A stretch of 64,000 bases of DNA from Pseudomonadota bacterium. Lineage in GTDB: Bacteria; Pseudomonadota; Gammaproteobacteria; Burkholderiales; Thiobacillaceae. The stretch spans positions 23,431-87,430 of the forward strand of contig JAJZTS010000005.1 in the NCBI GenBank assembly GCA_021848725.1, written 5' to 3'. A model generated the notes under the pieces. The model was given only the letters and a program-made list of their open reading frames with translations, searched no databases and had not been told where the DNA came from. The position numbers and the translations under genes are program-made. Positions 54,539-64,000 of this stretch are shown one piece after another (the stretch's first letter is position 1; each line of letters opens with the position of its first letter).

Positions 54539-55048
54539 TCATGCGGTTTCAAGGCTTTTGGTCATCACGTAATCGTCCATCACGAACCCCGCGCCGATGT
54601 CTTCGACGATAGGCACCAAAATCTCGAAGCCGTATTTGCGATAGGCCGCGACGGCCTGGGCGTTGCGGCGGTTGACCCGCAGCACCATCCGGCGCGCGCC
54701 ATGACGGCGGGCGTGCTCGATCATCAGAGCCATCAGCAGCTGGCCGATGCCGTGGCGCTGATAGTCGGGGTGGACGTAGAGCTTGTCCAGCTTGTAGTCG
54801 CCATCCATCAGGGCATAGCCATGGGCGAAGCCGAGCAAGGCGCCGGCGGCGCGCGCGGCCAGCCAGCGGTCGCCGCGGGCGAGGGTCTGACGGATCAGCG
54901 CCGGCTTGTAGCGCTCGGCCAGCATGTAGTCGATCTGCTCGATGCCGATGATGCCCGGATAGTGGGCATGCCAGATCGTCCGGGCCAGCGTAGCGACCGC
55001 TTCGGCCTCGTCCAGGGCCAGCGGGCCGACCGCGATGTGTTCAGTCAT
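54539..55048 (-). CDS. GNAT-family N-acetyltransferase
   Basis: A 169-residue acetyltransferase: the acetyl-CoA site is VHPDYQRHGIGQLLMALMI, followed by LRVNRRNAQAVAAYRKYGF. Substrate not evident. The ATG at 55048 overlaps the preceding acyltransferase gene by eight bases. Confidence 0.92.
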   Translation of the reverse strand: MTEHIAVGPLALDEAEAVATLARTIWHAHYPGIIGIEQIDYMLAERYKPALIRQTLARGDRWLAARAAGALLGFAHGYALMDGDYKLDKLYVHPDYQRHGIGQLLMALMIEHARRHGARRMVLRVNRRNAQAVAAYRKYGFEILVPIVEDIGAGFVMDDYVMTKSLETA

Positions 55049-55913
55049 ACAGGCGCGCTTCGCCTTCGGGCCGGGTTTTGAACCGCTGGTGCAGCCAGAA
55101 ATATTGCTCGGGCCGTTCGCGCACACGGGCTTCGATGAAGGCGTTCATCCGCCGCACGTCGGCCTCGACGTTGCCGCTCGGAAAGTCGGGCCAGGCCGGG
55201 TAGAAGCGGGCGACATAGCCGTCCGCGGTCTGTTCGGCGATGCAGGGCACCACGACGGCGCCGGTCAAGGCGGCGATGCGCGCCAGGCCGGTCAGGGTGG
55301 CGGCGGGCACGCCGAAGAACGGCGCGAACACGGCGTCGCGCCGGCCGTGGTCGAGGTCGGGCAGATAGTAGAACGGCAGGCCGCGCTTGATCGCGCGCAG
55401 CACCGGCTTCACCCCTTCGCGCTTGTCGTACAGCTCGATCGGGCCGAAGCGGCTGCGGGCGTGCTGGATCAGTTTGGCGATGGCCGGGTTCTTGATCCGG
55501 GCGTAGATCGACACGGTCGGCGAGTGCACGATGGACAGGCGCACGGCGGCGAGATTGAGGCCGACGAAGTGCGGCGCCAGGATGATCAGCGGCCGGCCGA
55601 GGTGCGGTGCAATGTGCTCGAAGCCTTCGATGCGGGTGAGCGCCTCGACCTCGGCCTGCGTGCCCCACCACGACACCGCTTCTTGCAGCGTGGCACGGAA
55701 GAAGGCGCGGTAGTGGGTCTTGAGCAGTTGCGTGCGCTCGGTCGCGGTCTTGTCGGGAAAACACAGACGCAGGTTGGTCGCGCCGATGCGGCGCCGGCGA
55801 TTGGGTAGATGGTAGAGCAGGCCGCCCAGCGCGGCGCCGAACCGGCCCAAGGCGCGGGCGCCGAGCAGCTTATACAGCAGCCAAAGCAGGGCGAGGCCGA
55901 GGCGGGTGATCAT
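55041..55913 (-). CDS. LpxL/HtrB-type lipid A acyltransferase homologue (second gene of a pair)
   Basis: A 290-residue inner-membrane protein with an N-terminal membrane segment (ITRLGLALLWLLYKLLG) and the acyltransferase fold. The catalytic motif HX4D/E reads HFVGLN, with Asn in the acid position, so activity is uncertain. DVRRMNAFIEARVRERPEQY and WLHQRFKTRP are the family end. It starts four bases inside the upstream paralogue. Confidence 0.9.
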   Translation of the reverse strand: MITRLGLALLWLLYKLLGARALGRFGAALGGLLYHLPNRRRRIGATNLRLCFPDKTATERTQLLKTHYRAFFRATLQEAVSWWGTQAEVEALTRIEGFEHIAPHLGRPLIILAPHFVGLNLAAVRLSIVHSPTVSIYARIKNPAIAKLIQHARSRFGPIELYDKREGVKPVLRAIKRGLPFYYLPDLDHGRRDAVFAPFFGVPAATLTGLARIAALTGAVVVPCIAEQTADGYVARFYPAWPDFPSGNVEADVRRMNAFIEARVRERPEQYFWLHQRFKTRPEGEARLYD

Positions 55914-56767
55914 GCCGATGCCCCGGCCTGAGGCGGCGGCGGCATGAAGTCGGCCCGGTAGCGGTAGATGCGGTAGTTCCACAGGTATTGCGCCGGGTGG
56001 CGACGGACCGCCGCCTCGATCCGGCGGTTGACCTCGGCCCCGGCCTGCTGCGGGTCGGCCGGCCGGCTCAGCGGTTCGACGTGCAGCCGGAAGCCACGGC
56101 CGAAGGCGAGCCGTTCGGCATAGACCAGCAGCGGCGTCGCGCCGGTCGCCTCCAGCAGGCGGTAGGGCAGCAGGGGCATATAGGCCGGCCGGCCGAAGAG
56201 GGGCAGCCAGGCGCCGTCGCCTTTGCTCGCCACCTGGTCGGGCAGGATGAAGACGAACTCGTTGCGCTTCAGGGCCTTGAGCATCGCGCGCACGCCGCCG
56301 GTGTCCGGCTCGACCGTAGTCAGCTTGCCGCGCTGGCGGCCGGCCAGCATCAACGCGTGAAACCAGTCCTGGCGTGGCCGGCGGTAGAGCGCGGTGACCG
56401 GCCAGTGCGGCGCGAAATACAGCCCAGCCAACTCCTGGCTACCCAGGTGCGGGCAGAGCAGCACGACGCCGCGGCCCTGGGCCACCGCCGCCTCGACGTG
56501 CTGCCAGCCCTGGCAGTCGCGCACCAGTTTCAGGGCGCGGTCGAGCGGGCGCAGCCAGATCGGCAGCAGTTCGGCCAGGCCCTTGCCCAGTTCGGCGGCG
56601 GCGCGCAGGCGCAGGCCGGCCGAATTCAGTCCGGCCTGGGCCAGGTTGTCCGCCATGTCCCGGCGCAGGCGGGCGCTGAACAACAGGGCCAGCAGACCGA
56701 AGCCGGCGCCCAGGGCGTGGGTCAACGGCAGCGGCAGCCAGGCGAACAACCTTAATAACAATCGCAT
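55910..56767 (-). CDS. LpxL/HtrB-type lipid A acyltransferase homologue (first gene of a pair)
   Basis: A 285-residue protein of the same family: HLGSQE fits HX4E, and VNRRIEAAVRRHPAQYLW is the C-terminal signature. It likely adds a secondary acyl chain to lipid A. First gene of the minus-strand block reaching xerC; metK diverges upstream. Confidence 0.92.
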   Translation of the reverse strand: MRLLLRLFAWLPLPLTHALGAGFGLLALLFSARLRRDMADNLAQAGLNSAGLRLRAAAELGKGLAELLPIWLRPLDRALKLVRDCQGWQHVEAAVAQGRGVVLLCPHLGSQELAGLYFAPHWPVTALYRRPRQDWFHALMLAGRQRGKLTTVEPDTGGVRAMLKALKRNEFVFILPDQVASKGDGAWLPLFGRPAYMPLLPYRLLEATGATPLLVYAERLAFGRGFRLHVEPLSRPADPQQAGAEVNRRIEAAVRRHPAQYLWNYRIYRYRADFMPPPPQAGASA

Positions 56768-56979
56768 GAGGGGATTCTACTTAGATGGCGGCTGGATTGA
56801 CCAATAAAGCGCGCAAGGCTAGCATGCGCGTCATGTCTGGTAACAGGCAGGCCGCCGAGTTAATTGCAGCGATGCAGATAGACAAATTGCGGGCGGGATA
56901 GAAAACCAGCTAAAGCGTCCCGCTCCTATCCCCAGAGGCGGCCACGCCGGTCAGATTGGGGAAGCAACAGGAGTCATTC
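56768..56979 (+). promoter_or_regulatory. metK upstream region with a 7 bp stem
   Basis: The 212 bp between the acyltransferase and metK holds GGGATAG (56895-56901) pairing with CTATCCC (56926-56932) around a 24-base loop. I do not recognise a SAM riboswitch. It likely carries both divergent promoters. Confidence 0.35.
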
Positions 56980-58173
56980 ATGAGCAAAGAGTATTTCTTC
57001 ACCTCGGAATCCGTGTCCGAAGGCCATCCGGACAAGGTCGCGGACCAGATCTCCGATGCCATCGTCGACGCCATCCTGAGCCAGGACAAGCATTCGCGCA
57101 TCGCCGCCGAGACCCTGGTCACCACCGGCCTGGTCATGCTGGCCGGCGAGATCACCACCAATGCCAAGGTCGACTACGCCCGCGTCGCGCGCGAGACCAT
57201 TCGCCAGATCGGCTACGCCGACCCCAGCCTGCGCTTCGACGCCGACGGCTGCTCGGTCCACGTTTGCTATGGCCAGCAGAGCGCCGACATCGCCCAGGGC
57301 GTGAACGCCGCCTATGACGACAACCTGGACCAGGGTGCCGGCGACCAGGGCCTGATGTTCGGCTTCGCCTGCGACGAGACCCCGCAGTTGATGCCGATGC
57401 CGATCTGGCTGGCCCACCGTCTGGTCGAGCGCCAGGCCATGCTGCGCAAGGACGGCCGCTTGCCCTGGCTGCGTCCCGACGCCAAGTCCCAGGTCACGCT
57501 GAAATACGTCGACGGCAAGCCGGACAGCATCGACACCGTGGTGTTGTCCACCCAGCACACGCCGGAGATGGCCGAAGGCGAGGTCGGCAAGCGGCGGATG
57601 AAGCAGTCCGCGATCGACGCGATCATCGAGGACATCATCCAGCCCGTGCTGCCCAAGGAACTGATGAAGGGCAAGATCAACTATCTGGTCAACCCGACCG
57701 GTTGCTTCGAGATCGGCGGCCCGCACGGCGACGCCGGCCTGACCGGGCGCAAGATCATCGTCGATACCTACGGCGGTGCCGCGCCGCACGGCGGCGGCGC
57801 TTTCTCGGGCAAGGACCCGTCCAAGGTCGACCGCTCGGCCGCCTATGCCGGTCGCTACGTGGCCAAGAACATCGTCGCCGCCGGCCTGGCCAGCAAGTGC
57901 CTGGTCCAGGTGTCGTATGCGATTGGCGTGGCCAAGCCCACCAGCGTCATGGTCGAGACCTATGGCACCGGCAAGGTGCCCGACGAGAAGCTGACCGAAC
58001 TGGTCCTGCGCCACTTCGACCTGCGGCCCAAGGGCATCGTCAAGATGCTCGACCTGCTGCGGCCGATCTACCAGAAGACCGCCGCCTACGGCCACTTCGG
58101 CCGCGACGAGCCGGAATTTAGCTGGGAAGCAACGGACAAGGCAGCGGCCCTGAAGGCCGACGCCGGGATGTAA
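56980..58173 (+). CDS. metK: S-adenosylmethionine synthetase
   Basis: A 397-residue enzyme making SAM from methionine and ATP. Motifs: [25 protein letters not shown] and [16 protein letters not shown]. The ATG at 56980 has an AGGAG site; an in-frame start 24 bases earlier lacks support. The SAH riboswitch and ahcY follow, linking SAM use and recycling. Confidence 0.98.
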   Translation: MSKEYFFTSESVSEGHPDKVADQISDAIVDAILSQDKHSRIAAETLVTTGLVMLAGEITTNAKVDYARVARETIRQIGYADPSLRFDADGCSVHVCYGQQSADIAQGVNAAYDDNLDQGAGDQGLMFGFACDETPQLMPMPIWLAHRLVERQAMLRKDGRLPWLRPDAKSQVTLKYVDGKPDSIDTVVLSTQHTPEMAEGEVGKRRMKQSAIDAIIEDIIQPVLPKELMKGKINYLVNPTGCFEIGGPHGDAGLTGRKIIVDTYGGAAPHGGGAFSGKDPSKVDRSAAYAGRYVAKNIVAAGLASKCLVQVSYAIGVAKPTSVMVETYGTGKVPDEKLTELVLRHFDLRPKGIVKMLDLLRPIYQKTAAYGHFGRDEPEFSWEATDKAAALKADAGM

Positions 58174-58180
58174 TCTGTTC

Positions 58181-58209
58181 ACGCCGCCCGAGCGGGCGGC
58201 GTTGTCTTT
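58181..58209 (+). terminator. Terminator-like hairpin after metK
   Basis: CGCCGCCCG and CGGGCGGCG pair perfectly across AG (58182-58201), then TTGTCTTTG. The T-run is broken, so termination may be partial and allow read-through into the SAH riboswitch. Confidence 0.65.
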
Positions 58210-58276
58210 GCTGAGGAGCGCTGCAACCCGTCACGGGCCAGGCTCAGCGAGGATGGTCGAGTAGTAACGGCGCTCG
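58210..58276 (+). ncRNA. SAH riboswitch upstream of ahcY
   Basis: The sequence matches the S-adenosylhomocysteine riboswitch plan: GCTGAG (58210-58215) pairs with CTCAGC (58243-58248), CCCG/CGGG forms an inner stem (58227-58237), GAGCG (58216-58220) can pair with CGCTC (58271-58275) as the pseudoknot, and GAGGAGCGCTGCAAC and CCAGGCTC are conserved. In known examples SAH binding raises expression of SAH-recycling genes, which fits ahcY starting 24 bases downstream. Confidence 0.9.
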
Positions 58277-58299
58277 TTCATTGCTTGAAGGAGTTATAA

Positions 58300-59709
<1,410 letters not shown>

Positions 59710-59730
59710 TTTGGTCGGCGCGCACTTCAA

Positions 59731-59762
59731 GCAAAGGCCGCCATTGGGCGGCCTTTGCTTTT
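59731..59762 (+). terminator. ahcY terminator
   Basis: GCAAAGGCCGCC and GGCGGCCTTTGC form a perfect 12 bp stem with loop ATTG, followed by TTTT, 21 bases past the ahcY stop. Confidence 0.93.
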
Positions 59763-59889
59763 ACCGGGAAAGAAACAGCTATACAAATACGCAGGCCGGC
59801 TTCGGCCGCGCACAATTGTGAGTCTAAGCCTCGCTTAGCTCGGGTTTACCCTAAAGGGCACAAGAGCTAGCACCGAAACATATTATTTG

Positions 59890-59917
59890 TTTACAAACAG
59901 GTGTTTTCGCGTATGAT
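59890..59917 (+). promoter_or_regulatory. Likely promoter of the RNA helicase gene
   Basis: TTTACA (59890-59895), 16-base spacer, TATGAT (59912-59917). The predicted RNA would have a leader of about 240 bases. Confidence 0.55.
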
Positions 59918-60163
59918 GCGCGGCAGTTGTGCACTGCAGTTATGGCTTTTCGCCGCCCAGCGCGGCGTTTCTGACCTAAGGGACTGTACTCACAGCCCCA
60001 TCAGCCCCAACCCCCCAACGTTGCCTTTTCATTTGCGGCTTCGTGACATCCGGTTGGCGCCGATGTTACGTAGCCGATGCGCCCGAATCCCGGGTGCCGC
60101 GGCGCTTTTGCCTGCTTTCCCGGCAGGCTGACGCTTTGCGGTTCGCCGCATGGAAAGGTATTT
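59918..60163 (+). promoter_or_regulatory. Long structured leader of the RNA helicase gene
   Basis: No protein-coding gene is convincing here. Stems are possible at GCAGT/ACTGC, CGCCGC/GCGGCG and GCCTGC/GCAGGC. Long leaders are typical of cold-regulated or autoregulated DEAD-box helicase genes; regulation here is inferred. Confidence 0.45.
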
Positions 60164-61789
60164 ATGCAATTCTCCGAACTCGGTCTTCACGCCAACATCC
60201 TGAAGGCCATCGAGGCCACCGGTTACACCGAAGCCACCCAAGTGCAGGCCCAGGCCGTGCCCGCCGCCCTGGCCGGTGCCGATCTGTTGGTGTCTTCGCA
60301 GACCGGCAGCGGCAAGACCGCCGCCTTCTTGTTGCCCAGCCTGCATCGTCTGGTCGAGCCGTCCACCGCGCAGGGCAATGGCCCGCGCGTGCTGGTGTTG
60401 GCGCCGACCCGTGAGTTGGCCCAGCAGGTGGAAACGGCCGCCCGCACCTACGGTCGCGAGCTGCGCCGTTTGCGTACCGCCAGCCTGGTCGGCGGCGCGC
60501 CTTACGGCCCGCAACTGAAACAGCTGTCGCAGCCGGTCGACATCGTGGTGGCCACCCCCGGCCGCCTGATGGATCACATGGAGCGCGGCCGCATCGATTT
60601 CTCGCGGCTGGAAGTGCTGGTGCTGGACGAGGCCGACCGCATGCTGGACATGGGCTTCATCGACGACATCGAGGCCATCGTCGCCAAGACCCCCGCGTCG
60701 CGCCAAACCCTGCTGTTCTCGGCCACGCTCGACGGCGTGGTCGGCAAGCTGGCGCGCCAGCTCACCCGCGACCCGCAGCGCATCGAAGTGGCGGCGGTCC
60801 AGGCCGACAAGCCGCAGATCGAGCAGCGCCTGCACTTCACCGACGACCATGAACACAAGTCGCGCCTGCTCGACCACTGGCTGCGCGATGCGGAGCTGAA
60901 CCAGGCCGTCGTGTTCACCGCGACCAAGCGTTCGGCCGAGGAGCTGACCGACAGCCTGCGCGACCAGGGCCACCTGGCCGACGCGCTGCACGGCGACATG
61001 CCGCAGAACAAGCGCAACCGCACCATCCAGCGCCTGCGCGAAGGCCGCACCCGGGTGTTGGTGGCGACCGACGTCGCCGCCCGCGGCATCGACGTCGCCG
61101 GCGTCACCCACGTGATCAACTTCGACGCGCCGCGCCAGGCCGAGGACTATGTCCACCGCATCGGCCGTACCGGCCGCGCCGGCCGCAGCGGCATCGCCGT
61201 CACCCTGGTGCACCACCGCGAGAAGCACCTGGTGCGCGAGATCGAGCGCTACACCGGCCAGTCGCTGCAGGCCGAAACCATCCCCGGCCTGGAGCCCAAG
61301 GCCCGGCCGCCGCGCACCGAGCAGCGTCCCCCGCGCCAGGGCCAGGGTTATGGTCAGGGCAAGTCCTGGGGCGCGCGCAAAGAAGGCGCGGGCAATTGGT
61401 CCGACCGGCCGGCGCGGCCGCAGGGCGGCTACAAGAAGGACGGCTACGCCAAGCCTTACGGCGAGCGGAGCGAAGGCGGTTTCAAGCGCGAGGGCCGGCC
61501 CAATGGCGACGGGCAGCCGCGTTCCGACTGGAACAACAAGCCGCGCTCGGATTGGCGCGACAAGCCTTATGGCCTGTCCGGCGACCAGCCGCCGCGCGCC
61601 TATGACCGAAACAACGGGGGCAATAGTCAGCCCAAGCGCGCCGAACGCGGAGCCGATCCGGCCCGACGCGAGGACAGCTGGAAGTCGCCCAACAACGACT
61701 GGAGCAGCCGCGGTCCGCGCAAGCCCTATGCCGGCGCCAAGCCGGCGGCCGGTAAGCCCGCCGCCAAGCGCAGCAACCGCTGGGACTAA
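60164..61789 (+). CDS. rhlE: DEAD-box ATP-dependent RNA helicase (RhlE-like)
   Basis: A 541-residue helicase: Q-motif region EATQVQAQAVPAAL, Walker A SSQTGSGKTAAF, PTRELAQQ, DEAD in VLVLDEADRMLDMGF, SAT, and HRIGRTGRAGRSG. From about residue 380 a low-complexity tail rich in Gly, Arg, Pro, Lys and Asn (such as PPRQGQGYGQGK) likely binds RNA. The ATG at 60164 has GGAAAGG upstream. The name rhlE is by resemblance. Confidence 0.92.
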   Translation: MQFSELGLHANILKAIEATGYTEATQVQAQAVPAALAGADLLVSSQTGSGKTAAFLLPSLHRLVEPSTAQGNGPRVLVLAPTRELAQQVETAARTYGRELRRLRTASLVGGAPYGPQLKQLSQPVDIVVATPGRLMDHMERGRIDFSRLEVLVLDEADRMLDMGFIDDIEAIVAKTPASRQTLLFSATLDGVVGKLARQLTRDPQRIEVAAVQADKPQIEQRLHFTDDHEHKSRLLDHWLRDAELNQAVVFTATKRSAEELTDSLRDQGHLADALHGDMPQNKRNRTIQRLREGRTRVLVATDVAARGIDVAGVTHVINFDAPRQAEDYVHRIGRTGRAGRSGIAVTLVHHREKHLVREIERYTGQSLQAETIPGLEPKARPPRTEQRPPRQGQGYGQGKSWGARKEGAGNWSDRPARPQGGYKKDGYAKPYGERSEGGFKREGRPNGDGQPRSDWNNKPRSDWRDKPYGLSGDQPPRAYDRNNGGNSQPKRAERGADPARREDSWKSPNNDWSSRGPRKPYAGAKPAAGKPAAKRSNRWD

Positions 61790-61807
61790 ACACCTTCGCA
61801 GAAAAGA

Positions 61808-61838
61808 AAACGGCCGCTGATGCGGCCGTTTCTGTTTG
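61808..61838. terminator. Bidirectional terminator between the helicase gene and hemE
   Basis: AAACGGCCGC and GCGGCCGTTT pair around TGAT (61808-61831) with A-rich and T-rich flanks, serving both convergent genes. Confidence 0.88.
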
Positions 61839-61852
61839 CGCCGCCGGACGGG

Positions 61853-62920
61853 TCAGCCGGCGTGGTATTGCCGGCTCTCGGCATGCACGGTATCGACCAG
61901 TACCCGTACGTTGTCCGGCGGCGTGAACTGCGAGATGCCGTGGCCCAGGTTGAACACATGGCCGTGGCCATGGCCGAACGAGGCGAGCACGCGCTTACTC
62001 TCGGCGGCCACCGCCTCCGGCGTGGTGAGCAGGATGGTCGGGTCGAGGTTGCCTTGCAGCGCGACTTGGTCGCCTACGCGCTTGCGCGCCGCGCCGATGT
62101 CGATGGCCCAGTCCAGGCCGACCGCGTCGGCCCCGCATTGGGCGATCTGTTCCAACCACAGGCCGCCGCCCTTGGTGAACACGATGCGCGGCACGATGCG
62201 GCCGTCGTGCTCCCGCTTCAAGGCCGCCATGATCCGCGCCATGTAGGGCAGGGAGAATTCCAGATAGGCCGCTTGCGACAGCATGCCACCCCAGGAGTCG
62301 AACACCATCACCGCCTGGGCGCCGCATTCGATCTGGGCGTTCAGGTAGTCGATCACGGCCTGCGTGGTCACGTCGAGGATGTGGTGCAACAGATCGGGCC
62401 GCGCATACAGCATGGTCTTTAACTTGGTGTAGCTGTCACTGCCTTCGCCCTCGACCATGTAGCAGGCCAGGGTGAACGGGCTGCCGGAGAAGCCGATCAG
62501 CGGCACCGCGCCGTCCAGGGCGCGGCGGATCTCGCTCACCGCGTCAAGCACGTAGCGCAGATGGTCGTGCGGGTCCGGCGCCTTGAGATCGCGGATCGCC
62601 CATTCCTCGCGCAGCGGCCGTTCGAACTTCGGCCCCTCGCCCTCGGCGAAATACAGGCCGAGGCCCATGGCGTCGGGGATGGTCAGGATGTCGGAGAACA
62701 GGATGGCGGCGTCGAGGTCGTAGCGGGCCAGCGGCTGCAGGGTCACCTCGGTCGCCAGCGAGGGCGACTTGCACAGGTTGAGAAAACTGCCGGCACGTTG
62801 GCGGGTCGCGCAGTACTCCGGCAGGTAGCGGCCGGCCTGGCGCATCAGCCAGACGGGCGTGTAGTCGGTGGGCTGGCGCAGCAGGGCGCGCAGGAAGGTG
62901 TCGTTTTTCAGGTGGCTCAT
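61853..62920 (-). CDS. hemE: Uroporphyrinogen decarboxylase
   Basis: A 355-residue heme-pathway enzyme. [15 protein letters not shown] with the active-site Arg, [28 protein letters not shown] and FNLGHGI are clear. Convergent with the helicase gene. Confidence 0.98.
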   Translation of the reverse strand: MSHLKNDTFLRALLRQPTDYTPVWLMRQAGRYLPEYCATRQRAGSFLNLCKSPSLATEVTLQPLARYDLDAAILFSDILTIPDAMGLGLYFAEGEGPKFERPLREEWAIRDLKAPDPHDHLRYVLDAVSEIRRALDGAVPLIGFSGSPFTLACYMVEGEGSDSYTKLKTMLYARPDLLHHILDVTTQAVIDYLNAQIECGAQAVMVFDSWGGMLSQAAYLEFSLPYMARIMAALKREHDGRIVPRIVFTKGGGLWLEQIAQCGADAVGLDWAIDIGAARKRVGDQVALQGNLDPTILLTTPEAVAAESKRVLASFGHGHGHVFNLGHGISQFTPPDNVRVLVDTVHAESRQYHAG

Positions 62921-63143
62921 GGCGTATCCAGGAAATCAGCCGCCATTTTACCCCAGCCGGTTGCAGCCACTGGGCACCGGCCCGGGGCTCGTGCCGTTTG
63001 TACCAATATCGAGGCACCCTTTATCGATCTATTTAGTAGATTGAATTAATCGTAACTATTCATTAGATCAATTATGGCCACCTCCCTAAGATTCGTTCCG
63101 TCGCTTCACACCGAGCCGACTCACCCAACTTAAGGAGCATGAA
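62921..63143 (+). promoter_or_regulatory. ahpC upstream region with promoter and possible OxyR site
   Basis: TTGAAT (63041-63046) and TTAGAT (63063-63068) with a 16-base spacer form a promoter candidate. The AT-rich segment 63022-63070 has ATC/GAT dyads resembling LysR-type (OxyR) sites. No gene is seen in these 223 bases. Confidence 0.4.
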
Positions 63144-63710
63144 ATGCAGTCTTTGATCAACAGCGAAATCAAACCCTTCAAGGCCACCGCTTACCAGAAC
63201 GGCCAGTTCGAACACGTCAGCGACGAAGACCTGAAGGGCCGGTGGTCCGTGGTGTTCTTCTACCCGGCCGATTTCACCTTCGTCTGCCCGACCGAGCTGG
63301 GCGACCTGGCCGACAACTACGCCGAGTTCCAGAAGCTGGGCGTCGAGATCTACGCCGTGTCGACCGACACCCACTTCACCCACAAGGCCTGGCACGACTC
63401 CTCCGAGACCATCGGCAAGATCCAGTTCCCGATGCTCGGCGACCCGACCGGCACCCTCACCCGCAACTTCGGCGTGATGATCGAGGAGGCCGGCCTGGCC
63501 GAGCGCGGCACCTTCGTGATCGACCCGCAGGGCAAGATCCAGATCATCGAGATCAACGCCGGCGGCATTGGCCGCGATGCCAGCGAGCTGCTGCGCAAGG
63601 TCAAGGCCGCCCAGTACGTGGCCGCCCACCCGGGCGAGGTTTGTCCGGCCAAGTGGAAGGAAGGCGAGGCCACCCTGGCCCCGTCGCTCGACCTGGTCGG
63701 CAAGATTTGA
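63144..63710 (+). CDS. ahpC: Alkyl hydroperoxide reductase subunit C (peroxiredoxin)
   Basis: A 188-residue typical two-Cys peroxiredoxin. Peroxidatic Cys in [10 protein letters not shown] (about residue 48) and resolving Cys in [11 protein letters not shown]. The sequence is close to the enterobacterial type, which is reduced by AhpF. Ribosome binding site AAGGAG. Confidence 0.98.
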   Translation: MQSLINSEIKPFKATAYQNGQFEHVSDEDLKGRWSVVFFYPADFTFVCPTELGDLADNYAEFQKLGVEIYAVSTDTHFTHKAWHDSSETIGKIQFPMLGDPTGTLTRNFGVMIEEAGLAERGTFVIDPQGKIQIIEINAGGIGRDASELLRKVKAAQYVAAHPGEVCPAKWKEGEATLAPSLDLVGKI

Positions 63711-63820
63711 CACGGCCCCCCTCTCCCCTCGGGAGAGGGGATGGGGGTGAGGGAACGGTCTACGCCATACCCAAGGCCCCTCCCTCACCCCGCCCTCTCC
63801 CGGTGGGAGAGGGAGACACC
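63711..63820. repeat. Double-hairpin repeat between ahpC and ahpF
   Basis: CCCCTCTCCC/GGGAGAGGGG (63718-63740) and CCCTCTCCC/GGGAGAGGG (63793-63813) resemble the element at 54.44-54.53 kb. It could partly terminate ahpC transcripts before ahpF. Confidence 0.75.
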
Positions 63821-63885
63821 CCAGTTCGCAACATCAAGGCGCCCGACTGACGCCTTCGTATTGCCCTCTGTTTCAGGAGAACACC

Positions 63886-64000
63886 ATGCTCGACAGCAAC
63901 ATCAAGACCCAATTGCAGGCCTACCTCGAAAAGCTCGTGCAGCCGATCGAATTGGTCGCCACGTTCGATGCCAGCGACAAGTCGCGCGAGATGCGCGTGC
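63886..64000 (+). CDS. ahpF: Alkyl hydroperoxide reductase subunit F, start only
   Basis: The frame begins [17 protein letters not shown] and reads 38 codons to the window edge. This matches the N-terminal thioredoxin-like domain of AhpF, the NADH-dependent flavoprotein that reduces AhpC. AGGAGA precedes the ATG. The rest of the gene lies outside the window. Confidence 0.9.
   Translation, partial: MLDSNIKTQLQAYLEKLVQPIELVATFDASDKSREMRV

Noticed and set aside
56768..56979. SAM riboswitch before metK
   Set aside because: The stem found does not fit the known SAM riboswitch layouts; only the SAH riboswitch before ahcY is convincing.

Overview
This 64 kb window looks like the replication-origin region of a GC-rich betaproteobacterial chromosome. 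The evidence is gene order (rpmH-rnpA-yidC-mnmE, divergent dnaA-dnaN-gyrB without recF, mnmG-rsmG-parA-parB-atp operon-glmU-glmS), a DnaA-box cluster between dnaN and dnaA, three parS sites, and the protein sequences. The mix of gatCAB next to mreBCD-mrdA-rodA-rlpA-dacC-dat, an SAH riboswitch before ahcY, and lpxL pairs beside metK fits Nitrosomonadales/Hydrogenophilales-like Betaproteobacteria, but genus cannot be set from sequence alone.

Layout. (1) 1-1.3 kb: accessory edge with a truncated secreted-protein gene, a 76 bp copy of the gyrB 3' end, a DUF4926 gene and a ParE-type toxin-antitoxin pair. (2) 1.3-6.5 kb: gyrB, dnaN, oriC-like spacer, dnaA (minus strand). (3) 6.7-18.3 kb: rpmH, rnpA, yidC, mnmE, an ABC exporter, a GGDEF-EAL protein, mnmG, rsmG, parA, parB; parS sites lie at about 3.79, 11.96 and 14.03 kb. 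(4) 18.35-25.2 kb: complete F-type ATP synthase operon atpIBEFHAGDC with a strong terminator. (5) 25.3-33.7 kb: glmU-glmS, a 2OG-Fe(II) oxygenase, an orphan ParA-like ATPase, a DUF4405 membrane protein, ampG-xth (minus) and pyrE. (6) 33.7-46.0 kb: gatCAB (minus) divergent from the mreBCD-mrdA-rodA-rlpA-dacC-dat-DUF493 cell-wall/elongasome cluster. (7) 46.0-50.2 kb: accessory minus-strand block between DUF493 (ybeD-like) and lipB: secreted M23-like protein, small Rossmann protein, secreted alpha/beta hydrolase, HicAB, and an AT-richer unknown gene. (8) 50.4-56.8 kb: lipB, an unusual 600 bp repeat/hairpin spacer, then a minus-strand block lpxL-lpxL-GNAT-CoA-binding-dapF-DUF484-xerC. (9) 57-64 kb: metK, SAH riboswitch, ahcY, RNA helicase, hemE, ahpC and the start of ahpF.

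How the genes fit together. Origin firing (DnaA, DnaN, GyrB), origin segregation (ParA, ParB, parS), chromosome-dimer resolution (XerC), envelope growth (GlmU/GlmS precursors, MreBCD-PBP2-RodA, DacC, RlpA, YidC) and ATP synthesis are packed around the origin. The core is conventional. The least ordinary signals are the gyrB-tail repeat flanking the toxin-antitoxin island, a parS site that contains the likely gyrB start codon, a terminator-like hairpin inside rnpA, the missing yidD, the split ybeD/lipB locus, and the paired inverted repeats plus two strong hairpins between lipB and xerC. I did not find a CRISPR array, tRNA, rRNA, transposase or a convincing multi-gene system of wholly new type.
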